DNA of 64,000 nucleotides from Sabethes cyaneus (lineage: Eukaryota > Arthropoda > Insecta > Diptera > Culicidae). The notes below the pieces were generated by a model. That model was not told the DNA's origin. It did not search any database and saw only the letters and a list, made by a program, of their open reading frames with translations. The translations under genes were made by a program, and so were the position numbers. Shown here in pieces: positions 44,301 to 56,711 of this stretch. Position 1 is the stretch's first letter, and every line of letters begins with the position of its first letter. The stretch covers positions 4,995,001-5,059,000 of the forward strand of contig NC_071354.1 of the NCBI RefSeq assembly GCF_943734655.1, read 5' to 3'.

Positions 44301-45410
44301 TCGGAACGTTGTTGCTGCACTTTTTTCTTATTTTTTTTCTTTTTGGTTACGTTTGATTATGAGCTAAAGAAACGTTTAAGAGGGTGGACTGCGGTGGGTC
44401 GACTGCCGAGGGTCGCCAGTTACACTAGGTTATAGTACAGATAATGTGTCTTGACTAGAACTGAAACGGCAGTTGTCACATTGTTTGTTCCAGCGCTTGT
44501 GGGCGGCTATGCAATGCACACGGGGTGAGTGGTGGTTTTGAAATCCCAGCCGTGTGGGTCACGTGGGCTATGCAGACTGGATTGATTGTTGGCAAGCTAG
44601 AAATGCGAGAACGGATCGCCTGCTCCGATGTAGGAGCTGTCAGCTGGTCGGTCGGCCGGTTGGTTGGTTGGTTGGTAGACAGCGGACTGGAGCCAACGGT
44701 GCACCATGAGAATGAGACGTCGCTGACACATATAAGCATAGGAACATATGCGTGTGCGACAGAGACAGGGCAGACCCCGTCAACCAGCCGGTCCGAGTCA
44801 GAGGCTATTGACTTGTAACTGTTGTGTCAGTCGGTTAGCAATGAATTCGTATCAAAGGCAAATAAATAAACCGAAATGGGTGAAACTGACACGAAATGCA
44901 TGAGCTGTTTCATAATGCCCACCCCGGTGGTGCAGTCAGTTATTGAGCATGGCATGCGATTAGCTAATGAAATGTTGACTTAGACTTAGAATATTGCAGC
45001 CGTACGTTGATCTTTTTCCTTGTTGGAATCCAGGTCTTTCGGCAATTTTCAATTGTATATTACTTTTGATCACCTGGGTGGGTTCAGACAAATTACTTAA
45101 ATCAAATAACATAAATATGAAAAATCAACACTGCAAATAGAATCATTGAGCTTTCCATTTGCACAATTAGCAAACCGAACTGATCCTAAACGAACCACTA
45201 GATCAAACAAAAGACAAATCCGCCATAGTAGATTTAGCCGCTCAAATTGTTTACCTGGGACTGTGTGGATTTGCGACGCATCAAACCTCTAACAAACAAC
45301 GCAAATTCCGGGGAACTACGACCGTCCGTTTTCGGGTGGCAAAGTGAACTTGTAAACAAGCAAGGCAAAACAAAAACAATGAAACGTACAAACGCCCGAG
45401 AGTTCAATCA

Positions 45411-45423
45411 CCTGAGGCGCCTC
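45411..45423. promoter_or_regulatory. Candidate ecdysone response element (IR1)
   Basis: AGTTCA A TCACCT: one mismatch (G to C at the second base of the right half-site) to RGKTCANTGAMCY. It lies in a GC-richer segment of intron 2, 18.6 kb upstream of the B-type start. Confidence 0.35.
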
Positions 45424-46477
45424 GAAAGCACTCGTGACTCAGTGTGCACCAGCCCGGAGCTGCTCTCGTGTGCCAGAGCGCGCAACCACATATGCACACA
45501 AGCAATCAACAGCATGATGTGGAATTTGGCTGAAAAAGGTTCAACAACCGTCCATCCCCAGCAACCCAAATAATCCAAGAACGATATGACTCAATCAAAG
45601 CGAAACTCCGAACAAAGCAAATAAACGGGGGTACTTCACCGACGATCCAAGCAGGCCAAACATGCCAACCGCCAGCCACCCGCTCGTGCCGTACCCTCTA
45701 CTATATGACTCTAATTTTCCCTTGCTGCTCCACTCACCTCGTTTGCCCATCAAGCTGCTCTAACCATGCGGGAATGTTTTGCCCAAAAATAAACCACTCG
45801 GAAATAGGTGAAATAAACAATTATAGGTTAAATCTCGTCCACCGTCTCGTGCGCGCTTCCAATCCATCATTGCCAGCAGCTTCGATTGCTTGTTACAATG
45901 CCCCAGAAGAATCTGGAAAGAAAGACGAACCAGATCTCGTTTCCTCATTCCCGTCCGTATTACCGCTGCCGCTACGCAGCTTCCTCCGATCGCAGTACCC
46001 CCTTCTATTCCTAGGTTTGGCATTCGATGTCAAGAGAGTGCAATGACTTTTCTCGGTTCCTGCTCTGGCTCCCCAGTTTCGTAAACGTGCTGGTCGCGAG
46101 CGTACAATGATCTTTCTACGGATACAAACACACACAAAAGGTAGAACACGAGTGTGCAAAAAAGAAGAACCTTCTTTGATCCATCCCAACTGCCACCCGC
46201 CCGCAATGGCCGATAGCCCAAGCGAGAATGTGCGAGAATGATGTGATCATACCTATACAGATAGGCCTGCTGGGTCGGTCCCCCTCGATGCCTGACAGCC
46301 CACACTTTCACCTCTCACCACATTGCACAGCAGCAAACTGACAGCAATCGAAGCAATAAGCCTGAAGCACTGTGTTGCTGTGTGTTACAACACATACTCT
46401 CATCATCATTTGCTGCGTACTCTTGGGGATTAGAGAAATTATGTGCGCATGTGTCACTGAACTCAGTTCCATCATTA

Positions 46478-46501
46478 CAATCATCATCATCATCATCATC
46501 C
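46478..46501 (+). repeat. ATC trinucleotide microsatellite
   Basis: About seven consecutive ATC units (ATCATCATCATCATCATCC). Produces a run of Asp or Met in minus-strand frames that is not coding. Confidence 0.85.
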
Positions 46502-47744
46502 ACATACTCTGGCTCTTGCCCACTTTCACACTACCCTAGGGCGGGAGGAAGTTTTTAGCTTGTCATCGTTGCTACTATCACCAGAGCGAGCGGTTGCTTC
46601 GATGATCGCAAGTCGAGTCGTCACCAATCACAGAGGCCCTGACGATGATGACGATAGCTGCTACTACTACTGCTGACGATGATTCGTACGCTGACGGCGT
46701 GTATGTCGTTCCACGCTGTTCCGGGTCTTTGAACCTTTCGTGATGTTTTGGTTTGCCGTGTCCGCTGAAGGAGAAAGGGAAGGTCGGTACAGTTGTCGGT
46801 TGTAGCGCCCGCCCGGGCAGAGGGGTGCCATCCCGTGAAGGAAGGATGAAGGGAGCTGACCTAGATTCTGCTGGTACGGTTTTGCGGCTCGTTCTAAGAG
46901 GAAATGTGTGTGCATGTTTGTGTGTCCCATTCGGTACCTATCGGGGGTTTTTTCCATGGTCTACTGACGTGTGCCCCGAAGAGGTGACGCAGAATTTTGG
47001 AACAGAAACGAAGGTTAAATATTGGCGCTGGGAAAGTTGCAAAAGCCAGCAGCAGCACGAGCAATAAATAAAATACAAAAAGGTCTACCTTTGTAAGAGA
47101 TTTTAATGAAGTGGAGATTATATTGTTTTAAAGATTTGAAGTTGGCAAACACTGGTCCAGAACGGGGTTCTAATGGACACTAATTTATCTACTTATAACA
47201 TCGGCCCGGATCAGTGTATGAGTAAGAAATTTTTGCGAATATGTGAGAATATTACATTCCTAATTTCAACAAAACGTAACTTTCTAACCATTCCAGTGCT
47301 TCTAAGGCTTCTAGGTTCAGTTTAGGGAGAGGCACGATATTTAGAAAATTTTCTATGATGACACAGTTTTACAGATTTACCTTTAAAGTTTTCTACCAGC
47401 GAAGAAAATTTGGTTAGAAAATTTTTACAAAGTTTTTTCCTTGGACTGTTAATAAAATTTCGTTACATTTTTACAAAAAATGTATTTTTTTACTATGCTT
47501 GGTCCATGAAATCCGTTTTAGAAATAGCTTTGATTCTTTCCAAATGATTGATGGTCGTTAGTTTTGCAACCATAACTGAAGAACAACAAAACCGCTAGCA
47601 TGAAATTTTGATAATTGAAAAATTAACAATTGGTTAACAAGATCAAAAATCCATGTTCATAGTTTTTTCCTCCTTTCTTTACAGTTTTCCATCAACGTGA
47701 AAAAATTTATTAGAAACTTTTCCCATATAGTATTTTTCCTGGCT

Positions 47745-48670
47745 TAGGGGAGAGACGTCTACAGTGACACTTTTTATCCAAAAATTTTAAATTTTTTTTG
47801 ATGATAGCTCCCAACGCGCTCATCAATCTATTTGAAAGGTGTATCCTTCTAGTTACCTGAAAAAGAGTTTCAGACGTTTTGGTTATAAGCTAAATTAGTT
47901 ACAACCACAAACGTGGAGGTGTATTTTTGTCTCACTGTTAACCAATAGGTGAGAAGAGTGAGACAACGAGTATTGCATACTGAGACACCAATTTGAAATC
48001 GATTTAAACCATATTTTCGGGTAATAAAGAACATGTTTATTGTGTCATGTTGTTTATTGTGTCTACAAAGTATACATTATTATGGGTATGATTGAAAATT
48101 TCGATTATTTTCACACATATATTTATGCTCATATAAAGGGCAAATCCTGGACAGCTGACTTTTAACTTACACTTCAGAATTCATTTACAGTCAATTCCTA
48201 TGGAATCATTTGCAATTGAACACAAAAAAAAATAAATTTCAAAAAAATTTGCATGGCAAAAGCTATGTCTCAGTGTCACCCACGACTCTGTGTCTCACCG
48301 TTGCCAATAGGAATGTTTTATGAAAAATAGTGAACTAGCGGAGTTAGCAAACAATTCGATTGTTATATTTTTTCAAATATTTACTCTCATTAGTATGTGA
48401 TGCCATGCAGTAATTTTAATTTAATGTGTATTTTGTAGTTGAAAATCACTTGAAAATGATTGCAACAAAATTTATTTTGACCCCTCCAAAACTAATTTTT
48501 GTTGAAAAATATGTTAAAAAATCAACAAATTTTTCTTAAACTACATTATGCAATGTAGGTTTACAAACTTGACTTTGCATGAAAATATCATATATCTTGA
48601 ATGTTTTATGACGTACCTATTCCCGTTGACTCACTGTTCCTGTTGTCTCACTGTTGACTACTCTCCCCTA
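47745..48670. mobile_element. 926-bp terminal-inverted-repeat element
   Basis: The left end TAGGGGAGAGACGTCTACAG and right end CTGTTGACTACTCTCCCCTA are imperfect inverted repeats of about 23 bases. Repeated words GTGAGACAAC / TGTCTCACTGTT occur near both ends (about 47934, 47966, 48292, 48643). The terminal TA on each side could be the target duplication, as for Tc1/mariner-like elements. The interior is AT-rich with no transposase frame. Confidence 0.7.
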
Positions 48671-50099
48671 CTGTGATAATTTGCTTACATTTTCATGCAA
48701 TAAAAGTTCAAGAATTATGTATTTTTGAAATAAGTGAGTTCCGAGAAACTCAGAAGATTCCCGTGAAAGTTTCTGGGCAAATAGGATACCTCAAACGTTT
48801 AAACATTGTTTCTAATCATAAGTGTATTAACCAGGCCCGTTTACAAAATTTCATTTAATTTTTTCTTGTTTATTGGTAAAAATTAGAAAAATAGACGAGC
48901 CGATTCGTTAATGTATTATAAAGATGACTTGACTTGCTTATTCTTTAATCTGAACCGTAAAGGGACCCCCTCAATTGCAGTCATTGTTCACGTTTGACGC
49001 AAATTTGCACAAGTGCAGTGCAACTTGCTTATTTTATTTTGTTTTCTCGAACGCATCTCACCGCAGCGCCAGGCAGGACGGAACGTGCCAAACGCAGAGG
49101 TCGAATCCCTCTTGTAATTTATGTTTGCGTCTAGACCGAGTAGCTGTTGCGACGGGGTCTAATTTTTACTGTTAGGAACGTGAGAACATCTTGCCCAGAT
49201 TGTTTGTTGGTAAAATGTTTTCCACAACAAGTTAGAGGTTACTGGTTGAGCTGTATTTTTTTTGTGATTACCCAGAAACAAGCGCGAGTTTGGACTCTAC
49301 CTGGTACTGGCGGTTCGTGCTGCCGTACGCGTCGGAAACGTTTAGCTGAGGAAGCAACTTTTTATACATTGACCTGACTTTCAGCCAATGACTTTCAGAC
49401 TATAGCAAATTTTTTTTAAGTGGGTCTTTTTCAAAGGACGTTTGTTTCTGTTTCTGTACTGCTTCCTATAGAATGCAACCAGGAAAAAAATTACGCGATG
49501 ATGAAAAATTCCAAAGAAAAATCAAAAAAACCATGTTCTATTACATGAAATTTTTTCAAAATATTTAATTCTGAAGACAAAGTTAGCTGTTGAACAGTAT
49601 TTTTCAGACTTTTGCGTATTATAAGGTTTTGCATCATATAGATAAACCAAATATACTTGTAACCTATATAAAATCATACAATTATTGAAAACTGACCAAA
49701 CTTGCAAACCAATCCTGCAAACCGAAAATGCAGTTCAATTAACGCCCTACCTAGTCTTATCTTCTTTGGCATGGGTTTGACGACTCTCGATATTGCCGTT
49801 TTACTTATGGTAGTTGTAAGAAAGATAAGATCCAACGAGATAAGAATTATTCCACACGGTTGAATCACAAACAATTGCGCACATGAAATTCCAATATACA
49901 ATGACACACAGTACGAACAAATCCATTTTTTTGACAGCAAAACGGGTACTTAATTCAACTGGTTTGAAATTGAAAAATGTTTCTTAAAGAATTACTTATC
50001 GTATAAAATTTAGGTTTGTTTGAGAGTATTTAACTTACATCAAATTTGTTTGTCAATCGTTTACTTAATCTGCGTCTGCAGGATTTTAAGCTCAAAAAC
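48671..50099. other. E75 intron 2: nothing recognised
   Basis: Mostly AT-rich. 49.0-49.4 kb is slightly GC-richer with no supported exon. A fragment GATGATGAAAAATTCCAAAG at 49497 resembles TGATGACGAAAAACTCCAAA at 37740 and probably marks another old dispersed repeat. Confidence 0.35.
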
Positions 50100-50460
50100 A
50101 CAATGAGTTTGTCGGTCCTTCAGCGTTGATACGTTCCAGCGTTTGTTGCGCAGTATATTCGACAGTCCGCCACCCTACTTCAAGTCAGCCTAAACCGATT
50201 TGTTGAAAACCTATGCCCAATCATAGTCCGCCATAACTCGTTTCGCTTTACTGAATCGTACGCTGCTTTGAAACCTATAAACAAACAGCGGGGCTGCATG
50301 TTGAATTCTCAGTAATTTATCGAGGAAGTGTCGCTGTCGCCCATCGTAAAGCGTCGCTGTTGAAAACCACATCGGTATTCGCCACCGAAGGGCTCCTGTA
50401 ATTGCTTCAGCCTGTGCAGCAATATGACTTTTGTATCACACGAGAAAGATTGTGCCTCGA
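50100..50460 (-). mobile_element. LINE reverse-transcriptase fragment, inactivated
   Basis: Minus-strand pieces, in order: CDTKVILLHRLKQLQ-like sequence (about 50450-50400), GGEYRCGFQQRRFTMGD (about 50390-50335) and LFIGFKAAYDSVKRNELWRT (about 50285-50225). The last is RT motif A, but the expected catalytic Asp of F-x-D-F is Gly here, and stops and frameshifts separate the pieces. A dead RTE-like copy. Confidence 0.55.
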
Positions 50461-51401
50461 AAATTGCTTTATTTGCAGCCATAGCCGTAGTTGTTATCGA
50501 ACAGAATTTAATAGAATTTGTGCTTCAATTTTGTTTTCTAATGGGCAAATTTAGTGCACTAAATTTCATCGTCAAACATTTGTTATGTTGATCCTCTACT
50601 TATACAGAGTTTGACCGAAAGTAATGTTATTCATTGTATTGTAAGGTGACTATACGTTGCAGTGTGCTCGAATCTGTCGATTTCGGTAGAGGCAGAAATC
50701 AGATATCGAACGAGCGGTTGCTCAGCCGTCTCCGACCACCCAGAGAGTATCATGGCAATTTTCCGTAAAACTCGTTTTCGTTTCCACGGGAAACAGTAAC
50801 GCAGCACTTAACAAGCCCTTATTTAAAAAATTTCCTTTGACAAACCGTAAAGGAAGCCAGGTGTCCAACGCGGGCTTCATCGCTGTGCTCTTCACGACCT
50901 TTTAGATAAGCCTTCTACTACTGGAACACCTGACGTGCTGACAATCATTATCATATTAATTATAGCTTTAAGAAGACGTTTGATATGATAAACGAAGTCG
51001 AAGTCTTTCTGTTTATGGTTCTTTTTCTAAAAGTTTGTCTATTTTATCGGCCCTACATTTCGATAGATTCTGAGAAAGTGTTACCATTTTTACTGACGGT
51101 TTACCGCAAAATACACCAAGGGACAATTTTCTGAATGGTCAAACACCACATCTGGAGAAATTTGCCTTGAATAGTCTTAAAAAATCAGAGGGCTTGTGTA
51201 CAAGATACGACTGCATAGGTGACGCCGGACTACGTAAGTCTCTTTGTGGTGATAGTAGCATATATCCATGCAAGTAAGAATACGATTCTTCATGTATTCA
51301 TGCTACATGCAGCATTTGTTGACACTAACTGCAGGTTGAGGAAATTCGATTATTTTTAAATGAATGCGTCTCAAATCTTACTTCAACATCAAACACTATT
51401 T
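50461..51401. other. E75 intron 2: nothing recognised
   Basis: Mixed composition; may include further decayed LINE sequence up to about 50.8 kb, but no motif is clear. Confidence 0.35.
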
Positions 51402-51680
51402 AGGCCATTGCAAATAATTTTGAAAGTTTTTGTCACCCCACCTTGGAAATTGGCTTGAAAAATCGGGGGGTAAAAAAATAATTTGTAGGATATAAGTCAA
51501 TTTTTTTCATAAAATCAACTCTCTGTGGGTTTTACAGCCTGAAAAACTCGAAAAATGAGTGTATGAACCGAGTTAATGCTTCTAGCACAATCAGAAATGG
51601 AAATTCGAACAACGTAATTTCCGCAAAGCCGAAAAATTTTTCTTTCGTTTTTGTCTTTTTTCGTTGATTTTTGCATGGAA
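51402..51680 (+). repeat. Dispersed repeat, copy 2 (partner at 821-1100)
   Basis: Same orientation and order as 821-1100: AGGCCATTGCAAATAATTTT, TTGTCACCCCACCTTGGAA, AATCGGGGGG, TCTGTGGGTTTTACAGCC, TTTTTCTTTCGTTTTTGTC. The C run at position ~40 of copy 1 is shortened here. Confidence 0.75.
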
Positions 51681-52754
51681 AATAACGTGCAGCAACACTT
51701 AGAGCAGTATTATAAAATTGAAAAGTACAGTTTATCGTTCATAAAACCAAAATGCCTTACGAATATAAAAATATTTTTTTAAATATCCACGTGCTTGCTG
51801 TCCCTTATTTATTTTCGGAAATAGACGGAATATGAAACCAAAATTTGAAAACTTTACTCCTTAATCGAAATACAAATTTTTGTAATAATTTTCTATTTGA
51901 TTGATCTTTTTAGGTTCATTGTATAAATTATAAAGATAGTTACCCTGTATTTCTTTTTTTTTAATCTTTACCTAATTTTCTTTTGAGAAACGAATGTTAC
52001 GCAACAGTTTATACTGGAAAACTTCGTCGCACGCTGAATATAAATGAACTAATTCCAAATCAAAGGCTTTTGTCCAATGGCGTAGAAACAAAAGCAAACC
52101 GGCCATTTCTTTCCGCGCGGAATTTTCCTACCGAACCACTATTGGAACGTCATCGCGCCCATTTGGGCCGCGGCCGGTGTGTCGGTCGCTTTCCGACGAA
52201 ATCCGTTATGCAATGACTCATTATGTAAACGCGACGAACTGAAACGAACAACAACTGACAGGATCACCGGTTGAAAAAAAAAACGTTGACCTCGCCGTTA
52301 GGGAAATTCCGATTTATAGAAAAAGAGATTAATAAAAAAAAAACCCTCGAAGAAAGTAACTTCGAGAATGCAAACTTCGAGAACCATCTTCGGGTGCGGG
52401 CTAATTGACCAGAAAAAGAGAAGAAAAAATCCCTCTCACCATCGCGAGCTTAGCCGGTCATTGGCCCCAGATTGCATCGGTGTGACCACGTTCAAGACTC
52501 TGACGATGACGACGGTGACGATGGAGATGGACCCCAACCGCCCTCCACCCGTTGTCAACCGTTGCAACAAGCATTTTACACGACGACCACAGACGAAGCA
52601 GGAGAAGCGACGACGGCGACATAGAAAACAAGAAAGAGGAGGAAAACCAAACGAAACGAAATGTGACGTCATCGTGATTTCCTGGTTTGCACTGCACCTC
52701 ACATTGCGCTCTCGCGCGTTTGTTAGTGTGAGCGCTTGCGATTCTTCACGACCC

Positions 52755-52767
52755 GGGTCATTGAACT
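52755..52767. promoter_or_regulatory. Ecdysone response element, exact consensus match
   Basis: GGGTCA T TGAACT fits RGKTCANTGAMCY at every position, an inverted repeat of two nuclear-receptor half-sites with one spacer. It lies in a GC-rich island of intron 2, 11.2 kb upstream of the B-type start codon, where an enhancer for ecdysone-induced E75 transcription would be plausible. Binding is not shown. Confidence 0.55.
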
Positions 52768-54608
52768 GGCCGTCCACTCGAGAGACAAGCGGCGAGCCAC
52801 CAGCAGCAGCAGCAACAACAACAACAACAACCACCACAACCCCATAGCAGGCAAACAAGCGAGGCTGTGTTGTACAACAACCTAACCCAGTCTGAGACCC
52901 CGCACATTGCTTGCCCCCAGTGCGCTCCTCTTTTGGTATCTGCTTTTTTGCCTTTCTTTGTGCTCTTTCTTCGTGCCTGTTCACACCTTTCGGTCCCCCT
53001 TCTGAAATTATTTGTTTGTTTTGGAAAAGTTATGAAACTGTACAAAATCGTTTCCCTCAATCCCGCGGTTCCACATTCGAGAGAGAAATGGGGCCTAGTA
53101 AAATTGAGGCATGTTTCCTATTTTTCAGGGGCTTCGAGTTCATACGAATTAGGTCACAGCTTGCAAGCAGAGCGGGCAGATAGGAATGTCGGATAGGTTC
53201 TGGTCCGGGATTTTCATGTTTCTCACGTAGAGCGGGAAATGCTAGAAAAGTGGTTTGCATTTGTTTTTTTTTTCAGGATAGGTACAAAGTACTAGTTTGA
53301 AATGTCAACAACATCGAATTGCCAATTGCCAGCAAAACAACAAAATTTGCTGGTAAATTTTTGTACACACATACAACGGCCATGGATCGTAGCAGGCCAA
53401 AAACCACAGCAGCAAAGAAGAAAGCCCGCGTACCCGAGCAAACAACAACTCAACGATGCTCGGGTTAATGAACCCCTATAAAACACAAACAGAAAGAGTC
53501 TTTCTCTCGTGTCTGCTCTTTCGCTCATTCGAATGCATCCATGTATACATTAGTATGCTTCAACTTCAATCCAGTCGCATATACTGGCATAAAATTCGAA
53601 ATGGAGAAGAAGGGGTTTACTGCGAAGGTGTTGCATAATGCTGAAATAATACTGTTGAAGCTTGAAATCGGACGGTACAGCGAGACGAGCGACGAAGCCT
53701 GCCGTCGTCGTTCGTCGCCGTCGTCGTCTTCATGATTGACTGAGTTCATGTTGCCCGGATGGTCCCGGATAGTGGAACTGGGCCAGAAAGGGGAGACCAG
53801 TTGCAAGAGGAGGAGGGGCTTTGAATAAATTTAAACGATTTATGTAGTGCTGGGAATTTCGCTGTCCGAGTCCGAGACGCATCTTCCCATCCCGATGCAT
53901 GTGATATGGAAACATGGAAACTGTGACGATTGAGTAAGAATGCCGGCCATCGGAAGAGCAAAGTAAGCCACTGCGAAAGTTGAGCCGAAATGAGTAATTG
54001 AGGTTGCAGCGGTCATTGACTGCTGCGACTCACTCGCTCGGTCGTTCGGTTGGTTCGATCCGCGGAACCAATGAATCACCAGGAGCAACCGGAGCGGTTA
54101 AATCTCAAATTGCATTATCATACGACACGCACCCAGCATGACACACTTTTAGGTTTGATTCATCATGTTTTATAATTATTATGATTTCATTATTTTGCAT
54201 AGTTGCAACAGCTTGCGGGTCAGCATGTCTGAATTTACCGAACAGCCTAACGTGGTTATTCGAAACTTAATGTAGCTTCGCAGTTCAAGTAAGAATTCTA
54301 AATTTAGAAACAACAAAATTTGCCAGCGGAACTATAAATAAAATTAATCCTGCCAAATTTTACCCAAGAAAAAAACATACTAAAATTTTAGTATTATTCT
54401 TACTTATATATTCTTGACAGCTTACTCTGGTGGAAAAGTAGAACGCACATGCTGTTTATCCGTTTTGTGGTTAGAAAGTTTCCACGGAATCTGTACAAAA
54501 TGTGAGACACAGAAAAACCATAAAAGCAGAGCCTTGCGCTTAAATGTATTTCTAACACTTGACCTTTTTTATCGGCAAACTTCGCAATTGGCTATTAGAG
54601 TGCAGGAC

Positions 54609-54726
54609 ACTTACGGGGCTAGCACAACGATCCTGTTGACTATCTGGCAAGCACCGCCCAGCCAAGATTCAAACATACGACGCCTGACTTGTTAGACCAG
54701 TACCGTATCTCGAAGCTAACTGGGCG
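54609..54726 (-). mobile_element. tRNA-like SINE, copy 4 (inverted)
   Basis: The reverse complement begins CCGCCCAGTTAGCTTCGAGA and contains GGTCTAACAAGTCAGGCGTC, GTATGTTTGAATCTTGGCTG (B-box position) and CAACAGGATCGTTGTGC, matching the other copies. The 3' part is missing. Confidence 0.65.
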
Positions 54727-55350
54727 GGGAAAACATATTGAAAGTTAAAATAGACGAAAAACGTAACAAAATTGTCACGAAAAAATCTATTATGGGAAAA
54801 GAATCACGGCTTAAGACGCAATTCAGAGATTAAGCTTTGCTTCCAATATTTTTGATTCCAGATGGCACTCAAAAAACGTTTTACCTTTGGAAGAGTATCT
54901 TGAAATTAAAAGTTCTATCGTTTGGTGGAATTCAGCATTTGACTAATCCCCTCAAAAGTGAAATAAAAAATTTATTTTTTTGTACACATTTATATATTCG
55001 ATGAAGTTTTAAAGTTTTAAAGCATTTTATAGCAAGAAATTTTGTTGAAGACAGTAACCTTCTATCTCTTCAGTGATATAAAAATCCTATTTCTTATATA
55101 TGAATCGTTGAAATCAGTTTTTCTGTTTTGGCTCTTTTTGTAGTTGTATGACATTTTATGTTTTATAAAGTTGTACAAATAGTAAAAATACACAATTTTG
55201 CTGAATATAGTATATCTATATCTTCGCTTGTTCAGAAACTATAAAACTTTTAATATAAAAAATACCTTAATTTTGACCCCGAATTACTCGACTAAGGGCA
55301 GATGGAAATTTTATGAAAATTTTTGTCAATTGTTCAGAAATTTACTTATA

Positions 55351-56474
55351 CAGGGTGTCGATTACCTGGAAAATCAGGGAAAACCTGGAAATGTCAGTGA
55401 ATTTCGTTTTAACCTGGAAAAGTCAGGGAATGTCAGGGAATTTCATTTAAAGTCAGGGATTTTTGGCACTGGAAGAAAATATACCGGTGCTTAGCAATAG
55501 TCTGCAAGGACAATATTTATTTCAAGTCTCTGGCACCTTTTTGTTCAATGTCTCCGCGTGTGTCCAAATGAAATAAAATATAACACGTTATTTTTACTCA
55601 TGTGGATCCTATTTGCTGTGTGTATATTTCAAAGAGTTTCGAAATTTAGAACTTCATGAATATACCTCTGACCCACCTAACCAAACAACGTTTCTCAACA
55701 ATGGCTGGACCGATTTAGGTTTCAACTGGAAGAGCTCACAGCCTAATTGTTCATTATTTCTGAATTATTTTTATTATTATTATTGCTGTCTGAAAATTCT
55801 TCGATGTTGATTGGATATTTAGTTCAAAAGTTGTGCATAAAAATTTAATTATTTTGTATGGAAAATTATATGAAAAGTCTGTATTAGGTTGGTGGATGTT
55901 GACACACCAAGCGCATATTTTTTAGTCTATACAGGACTATTGTTTGAACAATAATTTCTCTGTTTTCTTAGCGGCCAATTTAGCAAAATTTCTATGTTTC
56001 ATTTAGCAAAAGACCATTATTTGAAACTGCCCAATTTTGCATTCAGATAATTCCGGATTTCCAGACCGAAATCGCATTGTAACGTATTGTCGTATTGTAA
56101 CGAAGGCTAATCAAACTGAACCAAGATCAGACCGGCATTTGTTTGAAACTCGGCTCGACTCGGAGATAGAAACCCGAAGTAGCAAGTGGATCGAATAAAA
56201 GCAGAACGTCAGGTTTTAAATAGTAGAACGAAGTAGTTTGCTTAATTTTCACTTTGCACATAGAAATTTCGCATAAAAAGATTAATTTGAACTAAAAACG
56301 AAAAATGTATTCATCAAGAAATCAAAATTGAAGAGTACACAACCAATTTAAATAAATAAACACTTTGAAAATAGAAATTAACGAGATATTTTGCTTCTGG
56401 ATTTTTTCGAAATATTCCTGGAAAAACCTGGAAAAGTCAGGGAATTTTATTTTCGCTAGATAATCGACACCCTG
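55351..56474. mobile_element. 1.1-kb TIR element with 5-bp target duplication and CCTGGAAAAGTCAGGGAA repeats
   Basis: The ends CAGGGTGTCGATTACCTGG and CTAGATAATCGACACCCTG are inverted repeats of at least 14 bases. TTATA flanks both ends (55346-55350 and 56475-56479). Subterminal copies of CCTGGAAAAGTCAGGGAA lie in direct orientation near both ends (about 55416 and 56428), with extra partial copies on the left. No transposase frame; the superfamily is uncertain. Confidence 0.75.
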
Positions 56475-56711
56475 TTATATTTTCATAAAAGTATGAAGGT
56501 CTGTGTTAGGGTTTACGTAGAACTATGAAAGTAGATAACATTTGACAATACGTGGCATTTCACAAATTCATAATCTACTATGTATATTAATAACAAATGC
56601 ATTGAAATATCGTTTTTATCGATTTGTGTTAACTGCTTGTTTCCAGAGTTTCCAGTTTTACTAATTAAACCATTGCATACTGCAGTTGGCGAACGGTATT
56701 TGCTTACTGGC

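Larger units (their letters stand above)
41311..47744. other. E75 intron 2: mixed DNA with GC-rich regulatory-looking segments
   Basis: 41.3-42.8 kb is AT-rich. From 42.9 to 46.9 kb, with gaps, the sequence is GC-richer with many simple repeats: a GGTT run near 44655-44677 and an ATC run near 46478-46501. No exon was recognised; open frames on both strands overlap each other and lack domains. One EcRE-like site lies at 45411-45423. 47.05-47.74 kb is AT-rich with nothing recognised. Confidence 0.4.
51681..55345. other. E75 intron 2: GC-rich island 52.0-54.1 kb flanked by AT-rich DNA
   Basis: The island holds the best EcRE match of the window (52755-52767), a weaker palindrome CGGTCA T TGACTG at 54010-54022, CAGCAGCAGCAACAACAACA-like simple sequence at 52803, and TATAAAAC at 53477-53484 that might serve an additional promoter. 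Overlapping open frames (for example 52368-52847 plus and 52436-52984 minus) mirror each other over simple repeats and lack domains. No exon is supported. Confidence 0.4.

Noticed and set aside
52368..52984. Overlapping 159-codon (+) and 182-codon (-) frames
   Set aside because: Mirror frames over simple repeats; nothing recognisable as protein.
54010..54022. CGGTCATTGACTG as an EcR site
   Set aside because: Three mismatches; not strong enough for a separate feature.
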